From Lachnospiraceae bacterium (GTDB taxonomy: Bacteria > Bacillota > Clostridia > Lachnospirales > Lachnospiraceae): 64,000 nt of DNA. The stretch's first letter is position 1, and each line of letters opens with the position of its first letter. The position numbers were made by a program, and so were the translations under genes. Of the stretch, positions 29,689 to 38,527 are shown piece after piece. The notes beneath the pieces were generated by a model. The model was not told the origin of the DNA. It saw nothing but the letters and a program-made list of their open reading frames with translations, and made no database searches. The stretch is from positions 38,082-102,081 of the forward strand of contig JAHZAV010000007.1 in NCBI GenBank assembly GCA_019423745.1, read 5' to 3'.

Positions 29689-31059
29689 ATGAAAAATAAA
29701 GAGGTTTCCCGCCAGCTTATCCGTGTCGCGCTTTATGTGCGTGTCTCCGGGGAAGAACAGAAAATAAAAGGTCTCTCCGTCACGGCACAGCTGGAACGTT
29801 TAAAGGCGTATGCTCTTGAACGCGGCTGGGTAATCGTCGGGATATACATAGATGAAGCGAAAACCGCCCGTAAGAACCTTCATAAGCGGACGGAATTTCT
29901 GCGGATGATCGAATCTGTGAAGCGGGATGAAGTGGACGTGCTTCTTTTCTGCCGCCTGGACCGCTGGTTTCGGTCCGTGGCTGACTTTTATAAGGTCACG
30001 GAAATTCTGAAAGAACATAACTGTGAATGGATGTGTACAGATGAAGAATATGACACTACGACAGCGAACGGCAGGCTGTACATCAATATTAAACTTTCGA
30101 TCGCTCAGAATGAAGCTGATATCGACGGAGAAAGGATCGCTGTTGTGTTTGACAGTAAGATTGCTCATGGAACCGTTGTTTCCGGCAGCTGCCCGTTCTG
30201 GTGCAGAGTAAATGAGGAAAAGCGCCTGGAACTCGTACCGGAAAAAGTGGCGATCTTACAGGACGCTTTTGATTATTATGAATCAAGCGTTTCCCAGCGG
30301 GCGACGATCAAATATATCCGTGAGAAATACGGCGTGAACTGGTGTGACGCTACTTTCCGCCGTATGCTCCATGATACACTGGCTATCGGCGTATATGACA
30401 GGAACGGACGGTATAACGAAAACTTCTGCCCTGCTGCGATCAGTAAAGAACAGTTTGACCGTGTGCAGGTCCTTACAAGCAGGAACTCCCGTTCCGCTCC
30501 GTCCGGCAAGGTCTATATATTTACTTCTATTTTGACCTGCCACGAGTGCGGACATAAACTTGTAGGCTATATGACGCGTGATTATTACTATTACCGCTGC
30601 AATCAGTATTTCCAGCGCGGCCGGTGTGATCATAACGGTTCTGTCCGGGAAGATCGCGTGGAACAGTGGCTATTTGATCATCTCGCAGAAGAGATCGACC
30701 GCTGTAAACTTGAATGGGAAGTAAAAGCGTCCCGGAAGAAGCGCCGTTCCGACCGGACGGACCTTGCAGCCATCAAAGGCAAGCTGACACGTCTGAAAGA
30801 ACTGTATGTGAACAATCTGATTGACCTGGAAGAGTATAAAAAGGACTTTGAAATATATACTGCTGCCTTACAGCAGATACCTGATCCGGTTGAAGAAACG
30901 CCGCCTGATCTGTCCGGCGTTGAAAGATTTTTGCAGTCAGATTTCAAAGATATTTATAATTCGCTTACCCGTGAAGAAAAGCGTACTCTCTGGCGATCCG
31001 CTATTAAAGAAATCAGGGTTGATAAAGAGAAAAATATCACGGGTATTTCTTTCGGGTAA
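29689..31059 (+). CDS. Phage large serine integrase
   Basis: About 456 residues. N-terminal resolvase domain with catalytic Ser20 in RVALYVRVSGEEQ, then DVLLFCRLDRWFRS and the recombinase domain with RATIKYIREKYGV. A zinc ribbon (CHECGHK ... CNQYFQRGRC) precedes a coiled coil (about residues 365-430). It integrates and, with a directionality factor, excises the prophage. The ATG of MKNKEVSRQ is preferred; TTG codons 5 and 15 bases upstream are alternatives. Its stop overlaps the right attachment site. Confidence 0.95.
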   Translation: MKNKEVSRQLIRVALYVRVSGEEQKIKGLSVTAQLERLKAYALERGWVIVGIYIDEAKTARKNLHKRTEFLRMIESVKRDEVDVLLFCRLDRWFRSVADFYKVTEILKEHNCEWMCTDEEYDTTTANGRLYINIKLSIAQNEADIDGERIAVVFDSKIAHGTVVSGSCPFWCRVNEEKRLELVPEKVAILQDAFDYYESSVSQRATIKYIREKYGVNWCDATFRRMLHDTLAIGVYDRNGRYNENFCPAAISKEQFDRVQVLTSRNSRSAPSGKVYIFTSILTCHECGHKLVGYMTRDYYYYRCNQYFQRGRCDHNGSVREDRVEQWLFDHLAEEIDRCKLEWEVKASRKKRRSDRTDLAAIKGKLTRLKELYVNNLIDLEEYKKDFEIYTAALQQIPDPVEETPPDLSGVERFLQSDFKDIYNSLTREEKRTLWRSAIKEIRVDKEKNITGISFG

Positions 31060-31083
31060 TGTTGTACTAACGTAACATTGCCC
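31054..31083. other. Right attachment site (attR) of the prophage
   Basis: GGGTAATGTT and AACATTGCCC flank GTACTAACGT: an imperfect inverted repeat (9 of 10) typical of serine-integrase sites, centred at 31068-31069. It lies at the point where the host ATPase frame (ADEPTGN) turns into phage sequence. The exact crossover dinucleotide cannot be set without the other end. Confidence 0.65.
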
Positions 31084-31589
31084 GTTGGCTCGTCTGCAAG
31101 AACAACTGCCGGTTTGGAAAGCAATGCTCTTGCTATGGCAGCCCTCTGCTGCTGCCCCCCTGACAACGTCTCCGGCATCTGATGAAGTTTGTCTCTTATT
31201 CCTAAAACCTTCATCATTTCCCGCAAAAATACATCATCTATCCGGCCTCCATCCAAACGGAGGGGAAGTGTAATATTCTCATATACGTCCAACATAGGAA
31301 CCAGATTGTACTGCTGAAAAATAAAACCAATATTTCTCCTTCGGAACACGGTGCGTTCTTCTGCCGTCATATCTTTCAGACTGATTCCCTGTATCCATAC
31401 CCCGCCTTCTGTAGGCTCCTCCAAAGCGCCAAGAAGATTTAAGAGTGTGGTTTTCCCACTGCCGGATGTCCCTACAACAGCAAGAAATTCTCCTTCTTCC
31501 ACCGATAGATTGATTCCATCTAAGGCGTGCACTTCGTAATCTCCTGTGACAAAATATTTTTTCAGCCCCACAGCCTTTACCATTTCCAT
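31084..31589 (-). pseudogene. ABC transporter ATPase (BceA/MacB type), cut by the prophage
   Basis: First 168 or so residues of an ATPase for a peptide-sensing or efflux ABC transporter. Walker A VGTSGSGKTTLLNLLGAL, Q-loop IGFIFQQYNLVPML, signature TLSGGQQQRAAIARALL and Walker B VVLADEPTGN are present; the D-loop and H-switch are gone. The frame runs on into phage DNA to a stop at 30954. The rest of the gene and its FtsX-like permease should lie beyond the left end of the prophage. The upstream two-component genes suggest a Bce-like antibiotic response module. Confidence 0.9.
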
Positions 31590-31727
31590 CTTTTGTCCCT
31601 CCAGTTATTGATTGATATATCATGATCCGGCTTTCATAAAACGATGATACTATATAAATCTTACAATCTTATGACAAAAAGGCGGAGGGAGAATTTTATA
31701 TCCCCTCCGTCTCTTTTCTGTACTCTG

Positions 31728-32651
31728 TCATTCTGTTTTCGAGAAAAAAATCTCCACATTCAGACCTTTTTTTTGTCTCTTCACCCGGATAAATCCTCCC
31801 TGTGCCAGAATGATCTGTCTGGCAAGATAAAGACCAACTCCGAACCCGTCCTGTGTGCTGACTCTTTTTCCCCTGTAAAATTTTTGAAATATTCTTCCCT
31901 CTTCCCCTTTTTCAATTCCTATTCCATCGTCTTTCACAGAAATTTTGAAAAACATTTCATTCTCCAAAGTTCTGACTTCCACTTTTCCCTTTTCTTCACT
32001 ATACTTTACTGCATTATCCAGCACATTAAATAGAGCTTCGCCCACCCAATTGGGATCGTGCCAAAATTCCAGGCCATAAGGAAGTTCAACCTGAACTTCC
32101 AACTGCTTTTCCTCTGCTTTTCTTTGGATCTGTCCAAGAGCATTCAGTAAAGTACTGCGGATATCATTTGTTTCTTTACGTATCTGTATTACACCATTTT
32201 CCAGGCGGGACATCTTTATAAAGCTCTCTGTTAAAAATTGCAGCTTCTGTCCTGCCTCCTGAGCTGCCTGAATATAACCGTACATTTCAGAATCTTTTTC
32301 ATGTATTTCTCCCCTGGCAAGTTCTAAATAATTTAAGACATTCGATAACGGATTTCTAAGCTGATGTGCAATTTCAGTAATCAGCTGTAAAAGGTTCTCT
32401 CTGCTTTTTTCGGCTTCATCGCGCCGTCCTTTCGCCATCCTCCAGATCCGGATCAGGCGTTCCTCAATCTTTGCATAAAGCGTTTCTTCTCCTGCCGTTT
32501 TGTTGATCATCTCTTTCTCTTCCAAAATACATTCCGTAAGGTCAAGCAGTTCTTTTAATTCCCGCCTTCTTTGTCTTCTGACTATACAGACAGCTGCCAT
32601 AGCTCCAGCAGCGCCGCCGGCCAGCGCTGCTATCATTATCCAAATCCACAT
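31728..32651 (-). CDS. Sensor histidine kinase of a two-component system
   Basis: 307 residues: one N-terminal membrane segment (IMIAALAGGAAGAMAAVCIV), a short coiled linker, HisKA with His96 in ITEIAHQLRNPLSN, and HATPase_c with N box EALFNVLDNAVKYSEE, G1 VKDDGIGIE and G2 GFGVGLYLAR. The very small outside part is like intramembrane-sensing kinases that work with ABC transporters. Ends 138 nt before the ATPase gene and starts 9 nt after the regulator. Confidence 0.92.
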   Translation of the reverse strand: MWIWIMIAALAGGAAGAMAAVCIVRRQRRRELKELLDLTECILEEKEMINKTAGEETLYAKIEERLIRIWRMAKGRRDEAEKSRENLLQLITEIAHQLRNPLSNVLNYLELARGEIHEKDSEMYGYIQAAQEAGQKLQFLTESFIKMSRLENGVIQIRKETNDIRSTLLNALGQIQRKAEEKQLEVQVELPYGLEFWHDPNWVGEALFNVLDNAVKYSEEKGKVEVRTLENEMFFKISVKDDGIGIEKGEEGRIFQKFYRGKRVSTQDGFGVGLYLARQIILAQGGFIRVKRQKKGLNVEIFFSKTE

Positions 32652-32660
32652 TTCCTTCCC

Positions 32661-33323
32661 CTACTCTCCAAAGCGATAACCAAGTCCAAAAATATTTTTG
32701 ATCAGACTTTCTTTCTCATCTTCTATTTTCCTCCGCAGTCTGCCGATAGTGACACTCAATGTATTTTCCTCTACAAACTGCCCGTCAATTCCCCACACAT
32801 TTTCCAGTATCACTTCTTTTGTCAATACCTGTCCCTGGTTATTCATAAAAAATGCAAGAAGCTGATATTCTTTGGATGTCAGCCTGATCTCTTCTCCTTT
32901 GAGGAAGACTCTCCTCTTATCCGGCCAAATCTCAAGCTCTCCAAAAATAAGAACTTTGCTCTTGCCTTTTCTTCTTAATACAACTTCAATACGTTTCAGC
33001 AAAACTTTGAGTTGGAATGGCTTTACTACATAATCATCCGCTCCGGCATCAAATGCCGACAACATCTCCTTTTCCTCATCGCAAGCTGTCAAAAAAATTG
33101 CCGGAACTTCTCTTCCTTTTACAATTTCTTCATAAAGACGGATCCCATTTCCATCTGGCAACGTCACATCTATAAGCAGCAACTCTTCCTTGGCATTTTC
33201 TTGTCTCATCTCCCTGGCTCCCCTGAATGTAAATGCTTGGGATACTTCAAAACCTTCTTTTTCCAGAGCCTTCTTAAGAGCATGATTTAACATTCTGTCA
33301 TCTTCAATTATACCTATCCTCAT
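32661..33323 (-). CDS. OmpR-family response regulator
   Basis: 220 residues: receiver domain with acidic pair EDD (7-9), phospho-acceptor Asp52 in LLLIDVTLP and Lys in DYVVKPFQ, then a winged helix ending TLSVTIGRLRRKIEDE...IKNIFGLGYRF. Partner of the kinase immediately downstream; expected to control the adjoining ABC transporter genes. Confidence 0.95.
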   Translation of the reverse strand: MRIGIIEDDRMLNHALKKALEKEGFEVSQAFTFRGAREMRQENAKEELLLIDVTLPDGNGIRLYEEIVKGREVPAIFLTACDEEKEMLSAFDAGADDYVVKPFQLKVLLKRIEVVLRRKGKSKVLIFGELEIWPDKRRVFLKGEEIRLTSKEYQLLAFFMNNQGQVLTKEVILENVWGIDGQFVEENTLSVTIGRLRRKIEDEKESLIKNIFGLGYRFGE

Positions 33324-33435
33324 GTCCCGGTCTCCTTTCCCCCGCCAGCGGCATCGTCCTCAGCAATCATTGCTATCATAGCACATTGTGCCTGCAGTGT
33401 AAAAATTTCAATATTCTTCTTAATTATGAACGCCC

Positions 33436-33465
33436 TTGTACATTCTTGTCAAAAAAAGATATAAT
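33436..33465 (+). promoter_or_regulatory. Promoter for the ECF sigma gene
   Basis: TTGTAC, 18-bp spacer, TATAAT, ending 60 bp before the sigma-factor start. It lies in the 200-bp divergent gap from the response regulator. Confidence 0.55.
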
Positions 33466-33525
33466 TTTTTGTAACAAAACATAATGTTTATGCGTCTAAT
33501 ATGCAAAGAGGGGAGGGAGTACAAA

Positions 33526-34011
33526 ATGAATGCTGATTTTGAAGAACTTTATGAACGTTTTTTTAATGACGTATACTTATTTATTCTGGCCATGAGCAGA
33601 GATTCCCACACAGCTGAAGAAATCACACAGGAAACATTCTTCAAGGCATTAAAAGAAATCCGGCATTTTAAAGGAGATTGTTCCGTGAAATCCTGGCTTT
33701 GTCAGATTGCAAAAAATTTATATATCAGCCAGAAGCGGAAAAAAACTCCCCTTTCTACAGAAGAAATTTCTACCATGGATATGGGGAACAGTCCAAGTGC
33801 AGAAGATCTCTATATACAAAACCAGCAGACCCTTTCTCTCTATAAAATCCTCCACTACCTGGAGGAACCTTACAAAGAAGTTTTTACACTGCGAACTCTG
33901 GGAAATCTCTCTTTCCGGGAAATTGGCGAGATTTTTGAAAAACAGGAAAGTTGGGCCAGGGTAACCTATCACCGGGCACGTTTAAAACTTCAGGAAAAAA
34001 TCCGGGAATAA
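33526..34011 (+). CDS. ECF-type RNA polymerase sigma factor
   Basis: 161 residues. Region 2: FEELYERFFNDVYLFILAMSRD...EEITQETFFKALKEIRHF and SVKSWLCQIAKNLYIS; region 4: LEEPYKEVFTLRTLGNLSFREIGEIF...RVTYHRARLKLQEKI. The ATG at 33526 follows GGGGAGGGAG; an upstream ATG at 33484 is less likely. Regulated by the zinc-finger anti-sigma downstream (20 nt gap). Confidence 0.93.
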   Translation: MNADFEELYERFFNDVYLFILAMSRDSHTAEEITQETFFKALKEIRHFKGDCSVKSWLCQIAKNLYISQKRKKTPLSTEEISTMDMGNSPSAEDLYIQNQQTLSLYKILHYLEEPYKEVFTLRTLGNLSFREIGEIFEKQESWARVTYHRARLKLQEKIRE

Positions 34012-34031
34012 ATGATAAGGAGTGTGAGCTT

Positions 34032-34952
34032 ATGAAAATATCTTGTAATGTAATCCGTGATCTTCTTCCCCTCTATCTGGATCAGGTATGCAGCGAAGAG
34101 AGCAAAGACATGATAGAAAACCATCTGGCAGAATGTGAAGACTGCCGGGAATACTATGACAAAATGTCCACAGATATTCCCGATATAAATACCACTTTGT
34201 CTGAATCTTCCCAGTCTTTGGAAGATGCCGATCTATTGAAAAAAATAGGACGCCGTATTACATTCCGTCAGATCATGGCCGGAGGCATCGGACTGGCTGT
34301 GGCTCTTACACTTTACTGTATTCCTCAATCTCTTAATTCCTCCGCCTCACCTTATTCTTCCTTTTGGGGAGAGGTAAAAGAAACAATCACGGAAGCAGTA
34401 CCTATACTTGACAGAAGAATTCCCACTGACAAGATCTCTGCCGGCGAAAAATATCAATTGGATGATGGATCTATTTACTGTTCGTTTTCTGTCCATGATT
34501 CTTTTTCTTCCTGGAATGAGTATTGCGTAACAGGCAGTTCCCAAAAGCCAAAATCCACTCTATACCAACCTGGCAACAACTTTAATGCTATGTCTTTGAA
34601 GCAATCCATTGATGATATCTTCCGCTCTGATGAAGATGTTGTAACCTTTTATATGATCGTTCCCCCAAAGATGAAAGAAGCGCCGAAAAATACCTTAGAA
34701 AATTCTTCCGATACTCCTATAACCCTTCAGGATACTACCGGAGTATATTACGTAGGAAAAGGCGGTGAACTCCTTACTTTCTGGGAAAAAGGGGAGACTC
34801 TTGAGAATGCTCCGCAAGAAATAGAAACACAAGTAGCCCAGGACCGGGCACAGATGGAAGAAGATGCTGTCGAGTATGGCATGATAGAGGAAGGCAGCAC
34901 CTATGATGCGCGCAGCAATTTTTGGAATATTATTTCTGTTCCAGAAGAATAA
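34032..34952 (+). CDS. Anti-sigma factor with zf-HC2 domain
   Basis: 306 residues. N-terminal ZAS-type zinc finger (CNVIRDLLPLYLDQVCSEE, HLAECEDCREYY: His-x3-Cys-x2-Cys), one membrane segment (about residues 82-98, MAGGIGLAVALTLYCI) and a 200-residue outside domain without a known family. It holds the sigma factor until an envelope signal releases it. Start chosen at ATG 34032 behind AAGGAG, within a few bases of the sigma stop. Confidence 0.88.
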   Translation: MKISCNVIRDLLPLYLDQVCSEESKDMIENHLAECEDCREYYDKMSTDIPDINTTLSESSQSLEDADLLKKIGRRITFRQIMAGGIGLAVALTLYCIPQSLNSSASPYSSFWGEVKETITEAVPILDRRIPTDKISAGEKYQLDDGSIYCSFSVHDSFSSWNEYCVTGSSQKPKSTLYQPGNNFNAMSLKQSIDDIFRSDEDVVTFYMIVPPKMKEAPKNTLENSSDTPITLQDTTGVYYVGKGGELLTFWEKGETLENAPQEIETQVAQDRAQMEEDAVEYGMIEEGSTYDARSNFWNIISVPEE

Positions 34953-34955
34953 AAA

Positions 34956-34985
34956 ACTGGCGGTACAGCAATACCGCCAGTTTTC
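34956..34985. terminator. Bidirectional terminator
   Basis: Perfect 10-bp stem ACTGGCGGTA/TACCGCCAGT with 6-nt loop, A-run before and T-run after. It separates the anti-sigma gene from the convergent NUDIX gene. Confidence 0.85.
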
Positions 34986-34999
34986 TATTACCAGAATCA

Positions 35000-36016
35000 T
35001 CAATCAAAAAGAAATTTTCTCAGCAATTCCAATTCTTCTTCATAAATACAGTTTTTCAATGTACCTTTTTTCACAGCCTTCCTGCAAGCCTCAAAATCCA
35101 TCCACATCACTTCTTCCACTTCCGATTCCTGCAGGTTCAACAAACTCTCATCTACTTCTTTTTCATAGAGATAAACCGCACTGATTTCATAATCTCGAAA
35201 TGGTCTGCCGTAAAATTCATCCTCAAAAGAGCAGCGCCTCATACCTACAAACTGAAGCTCTTGTTCCTTAGCATCTATTCCCAGTTCTTCCTTTAATTCC
35301 CTCAACGCTGATGGAAGATACTCATCCCCCGCTGTCACATGTCCAGCTGAAGAAACATCATAACATCCCGGATTCGAATCTTTGCAGGCGCTTCTTTTCT
35401 GAAGAAGCAAATCGTATCCACTCTCCTTATTTTTACGTATGATCCAGATATGAACAGTAGGGTGGAGACTGCCTTCCAGATGAGCTACTCCCCGTTCTCT
35501 CACAATTCCGCTTTTAGAACCATCTTCATTTAAAATATCAAATAGTTCCATAGGATGCCCATCCAAAGCTGCCATGAGAAGGGTATCCGTCTCATCATAT
35601 ACCAGTTTCAAAGAGAAAAACGGATAATCCTCGTTCATTAGCCGAAAGAAAATTTTATCGCCTTCCCAGATATTCAATTCTAATACTTTTTCCTTTTCAA
35701 TCCATTCCAACTCGCCTTCATCGCATGGATGCGGGGCTCCTTCAAATCCGTCTGCCGTATAAAGAGACATATATTCTGTAACCGAATCACCATATACAAA
35801 AGTCACAATTCCCCGGTATTTCCAGGAAGTCAGTGTATATCCTGTTTCCTCCCATACTTCCCGAATCAGACATTCTTCCGGGCTTTCATTCTCCTCAAAG
35901 TGCCCTCCTACTCCGATCCATTTGTCTTTATTTACATCATTTTTCTTTACTGTACGATGAAGCATTAAATATTTCCCGTCTTTTTCCATATAACATAATG
36001 TACTTAACTTTGTCAT
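35000..36016 (-). CDS. Tandem NUDIX hydrolase
   Basis: 338 residues with two NUDIX domains. N-terminal, 8-oxo-dGTPase-like: WIGVGGHFEENESPEECLIREVWEETGYTL-type box at residues about 35-60 in MLHRTVKKND context. C-terminal, IPP-isomerase-like: VSSAGHVTAGDEYLPSALRE and LKEELGID at about 235-260. Such fusions probably clean up damaged nucleotides or other diphosphates; substrates cannot be told from sequence. Confidence 0.88.
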   Translation of the reverse strand: MTKLSTLCYMEKDGKYLMLHRTVKKNDVNKDKWIGVGGHFEENESPEECLIREVWEETGYTLTSWKYRGIVTFVYGDSVTEYMSLYTADGFEGAPHPCDEGELEWIEKEKVLELNIWEGDKIFFRLMNEDYPFFSLKLVYDETDTLLMAALDGHPMELFDILNEDGSKSGIVRERGVAHLEGSLHPTVHIWIIRKNKESGYDLLLQKRSACKDSNPGCYDVSSAGHVTAGDEYLPSALRELKEELGIDAKEQELQFVGMRRCSFEDEFYGRPFRDYEISAVYLYEKEVDESLLNLQESEVEEVMWMDFEACRKAVKKGTLKNCIYEEELELLRKFLFD

Positions 36017-36126
36017 GCTTCTTCTCCTTTATATTACCTTTTGTTCTGAATCCACTGCTATATCATTTTTATCATATCCTATCTTCTGGATTGCGACAAT
36101 AGGTTTTCGTAGCTTCCTTCTGGTAT

Positions 36127-37048
36127 CTAAACCGGAATACTGTCTTTTACACAAAGTGCCCCGTATCCAACCTGATTATTAGGATAAACAGAAAAACCTG
36201 GCAGCTCTGAGGCCCCTTTTCTCAAGTAAGCTTTTATTTTTTCACCATAGAGATATGGATCATTGCCTCGAACGATTCCCCACTCCATCAGAAGAGCTGC
36301 CGCTCCTGTTACAAAAGGCGCAGCAAAGGATGTTCCTGTCACTGAAACAATTCCCCCTCCCGGCGCACGAGTGGATACATTTACTCCTGGAGCTGCCAGA
36401 TCTGGTTTTGTTCGGTATCCGTCCCCTTCTGACCCTCGTCCTGAAAAGTCAGCATAATTAAAGGTTAATGCATTATAAGCTCCTACGGTAATAACTCGCG
36501 GAGCCGTAGAAGGAATCGTGAACGTTGTTTCCTCAGTAGGAAAAAGAAATCCCGTGCCCCGATTTAAAACTTCCTCTGCAGGAAGCCACATCTGATAAGT
36601 TCCATCCACAATCTTCCCGGCTGTAAGAACTATCGTCCACACTCCCGAAGCAATGTAACTGTCCACGGGAAGAAGATCAATAAAAATTTCCTGCAGCAGA
36701 CTATAAGGGCTGGGTTCCCCATAATACACCAAAATTTCCGTAGGACCTATTTTCATTCTCTGAGTACCCATTACCTGTCGAATTGGTTCTGTCTGTATAC
36801 CTGATGGAGTAATCAAAGAAAACTTCACCTCATCGGCATAAGTTTTCCAAATCTGAATATTTAACGTAGGCTGCATCTCCTGAACTGCCAGTTGTACCTT
36901 CACTTCCTCTCCACTTCTAATCTTCCCCGATGTATGTCCGGCACTATTTCCCTCGTTTCCTGCCCCTACACAAATACTGGTGCGTCCAAAATTCGCAATG
37001 TCATCCATGTATCTTTCCAGAAGTGAACTCCCATCATGTGATCCATAT
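36127..37048 (-). pseudogene. S8 peptidase, C-terminal half (split by island)
   Basis: C-terminal part of a CspB-like subtilase: YGSHDGSSLLERYMDDIANF, SICVGAGNEGNSAGHTSG, and the catalytic Ser in VSVTGTSFAAPFVTGAAALL. The Asp and His of the triad are in the N-terminal half at 54629-55450, on the same strand, 17.6 kb away. The frame is open up to the island edge, where codons YGSHD directly continue the family sequence INISFGNTYGSHD. An ORF start at 37008 is artificial. Without excision no complete protease can be made. Confidence 0.9.
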
Positions 37049-37108
37049 AACTAAGGGAAAATCCATAAAAAAATGACGCCATAAATGCGCCACTTTTTCT
37101 ATCTTTCT

Positions 37109-38455
37109 CTAATATGTTTCATCGGTTCCATTTCTTTCCACCGTAAATAACTGAATCCTTGTCTGGGAACTATAACTTATCGTACTTTTCAAATGATAGA
37201 CTGCACTGCTGATCACATATTCTCCATCATTAATGTACACTTCAATTAAATTCGGATCAACTAATACTTCCACCAAATAACCGTCTTTTATCTTAGGTGT
37301 TTCCGCTATAACATGTGCACCCTCAAACTCCGGATATACTGCTGTACGATCTGTACAGATACAACCTTCTTTTCTGGAAATAAGATAACCTCCAATATTA
37401 ATGGTTTCTCCTTCCATCAATTCAAACACTGCCATATAATTTTGTTCCACAGCCTCATCTACATTAATTATTTCTTTCCGAAAAACATTTTTAATATTGG
37501 GATGCATATGGAAATAAATATGGCCGTTTTTGCATTCTACAACACGTGGGCTGCAGAACATACCTATCCATCCTTGTTCCGTTACGTTTGGCATACGCAC
37601 CCATGCAACCACAGTTCTCCTGCCTTCTGCATCCAGCGTTGTCTGTGGAGCATACAAATCCAAACCATAATCAAGAAATTGATACTGGTCAGGTATTTGC
37701 ATTGTGCATGAATCTTCCTCAAATGTAACTGGAAAGCAGATGGTTTGATTCTTTTCTTTCATATCGCCTGTAAGAAGCCCCATAGCTGATAAAATAAGAA
37801 CGTCTCCTCCCTCTGTAGGAAAATAATCCGGACACTCCCACATCCAGCCATACTCTGGTCCTTTCCAGGACTTTCCTGCATAAGTCCAATTATGAAGATC
37901 TTTGCTCTGATAGAAAAGTACTTCTCCATATTCTGTTCCAATTGTACTTCCAATAATAAGGTTCCACCCGTCTTTTCCTTTCCAGACTTTTGGATCTCTT
38001 GTATGGGTACGATCTCCAATAGAGGAATCTGTAACTGGCGGAATAATAATTTCTTTTCCCTTTTCATTATCAAAAGTAAAACCGTCCTCGGAAGAAATCA
38101 TTAACTGCGTGGATTCGAACTGTTCGTTCAAACAGGTATGCGGATCTTGAGGATTTACAACTTCATAGCGTACTCCTGTATAGGCAAGATATAATTTGCC
38201 TTCAGCCTCAACAGCGCTCCCTGAAAAACAGCCATTTTGATCTGCACGGATGGAAGGATAAAGAGCAATCCCTTTGTGTTCCCAGGATACCAGATCTTTG
38301 CTCACTGCATGTCCCCAGTGCATCGTTCCCCAGCGGGCCCCATACGGGAAATATTGATAAAACAGATGATAGTATCCTTTGTAGTAAATAAAGCCGTTGG
38401 GATCGTTCACCCAGTTGTCCGGCGCCTTTAAATGTATTGTCTGATGCTTTTTCAT
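37109..38455 (-). CDS. GH32 family beta-fructosidase / sucrose hydrolase
   Basis: 448 residues. GH32 signatures: WVNDPNG with nucleophile Asp18, RDPK (stabiliser) in THTRDPKVWKGKDG, and acid/base Glu in GWMWECPDYF. The N-terminal beta-propeller is followed by a short beta-sandwich (LVDPNLIEVYINDGEYVISS). It cleaves sucrose or fructo-oligosaccharides in the cytoplasm (no signal peptide). Last gene of a minus-strand operon with an ABC importer. Whether it acts on sucrose, sucrose-6-phosphate or inulin-type oligomers is open; ABC rather than PTS import favours unphosphorylated sugars. Confidence 0.93.
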   Translation of the reverse strand: MKKHQTIHLKAPDNWVNDPNGFIYYKGYYHLFYQYFPYGARWGTMHWGHAVSKDLVSWEHKGIALYPSIRADQNGCFSGSAVEAEGKLYLAYTGVRYEVVNPQDPHTCLNEQFESTQLMISSEDGFTFDNEKGKEIIIPPVTDSSIGDRTHTRDPKVWKGKDGWNLIIGSTIGTEYGEVLFYQSKDLHNWTYAGKSWKGPEYGWMWECPDYFPTEGGDVLILSAMGLLTGDMKEKNQTICFPVTFEEDSCTMQIPDQYQFLDYGLDLYAPQTTLDAEGRRTVVAWVRMPNVTEQGWIGMFCSPRVVECKNGHIYFHMHPNIKNVFRKEIINVDEAVEQNYMAVFELMEGETINIGGYLISRKEGCICTDRTAVYPEFEGAHVIAETPKIKDGYLVEVLVDPNLIEVYINDGEYVISSAVYHLKSTISYSSQTRIQLFTVERNGTDETY

Positions 38456-38527
38456 ACTGCCTCCATTTTGAAAATCTCCTTCAGCCTCTGAAAGAACTAT
38501 CTCCTTCGGAGGCTGAATATCTCTATC

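Larger units (their letters stand above)
1..31083. mobile_element. Prophage (partial, left end outside window)
   Basis: A tailed-phage genome integrated in a host ABC-transporter ATPase gene. The right boundary is seen directly: the host reading frame stops matching its family right after Walker B at about 31083, next to an inverted repeat beside the phage serine integrase. The left boundary is not reached, because the tape-measure gene runs off the window. Order from the right end: integrase, repressor, accessory and replication genes, ParAB, late regulator, terminase, head, contractile tail. The head genes resemble lambda and the tail resembles P2, so the virion is expected to be a myovirus. 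Missing lysis, baseplate and tail-fibre genes are presumably to the left. Confidence 0.95.

Noticed and set aside
33951..34031. Upstream extension of the anti-sigma gene
   Set aside because: It overlaps the sigma-factor end in another frame; the zinc-finger start MKISCN with AAGGAG fits the family.
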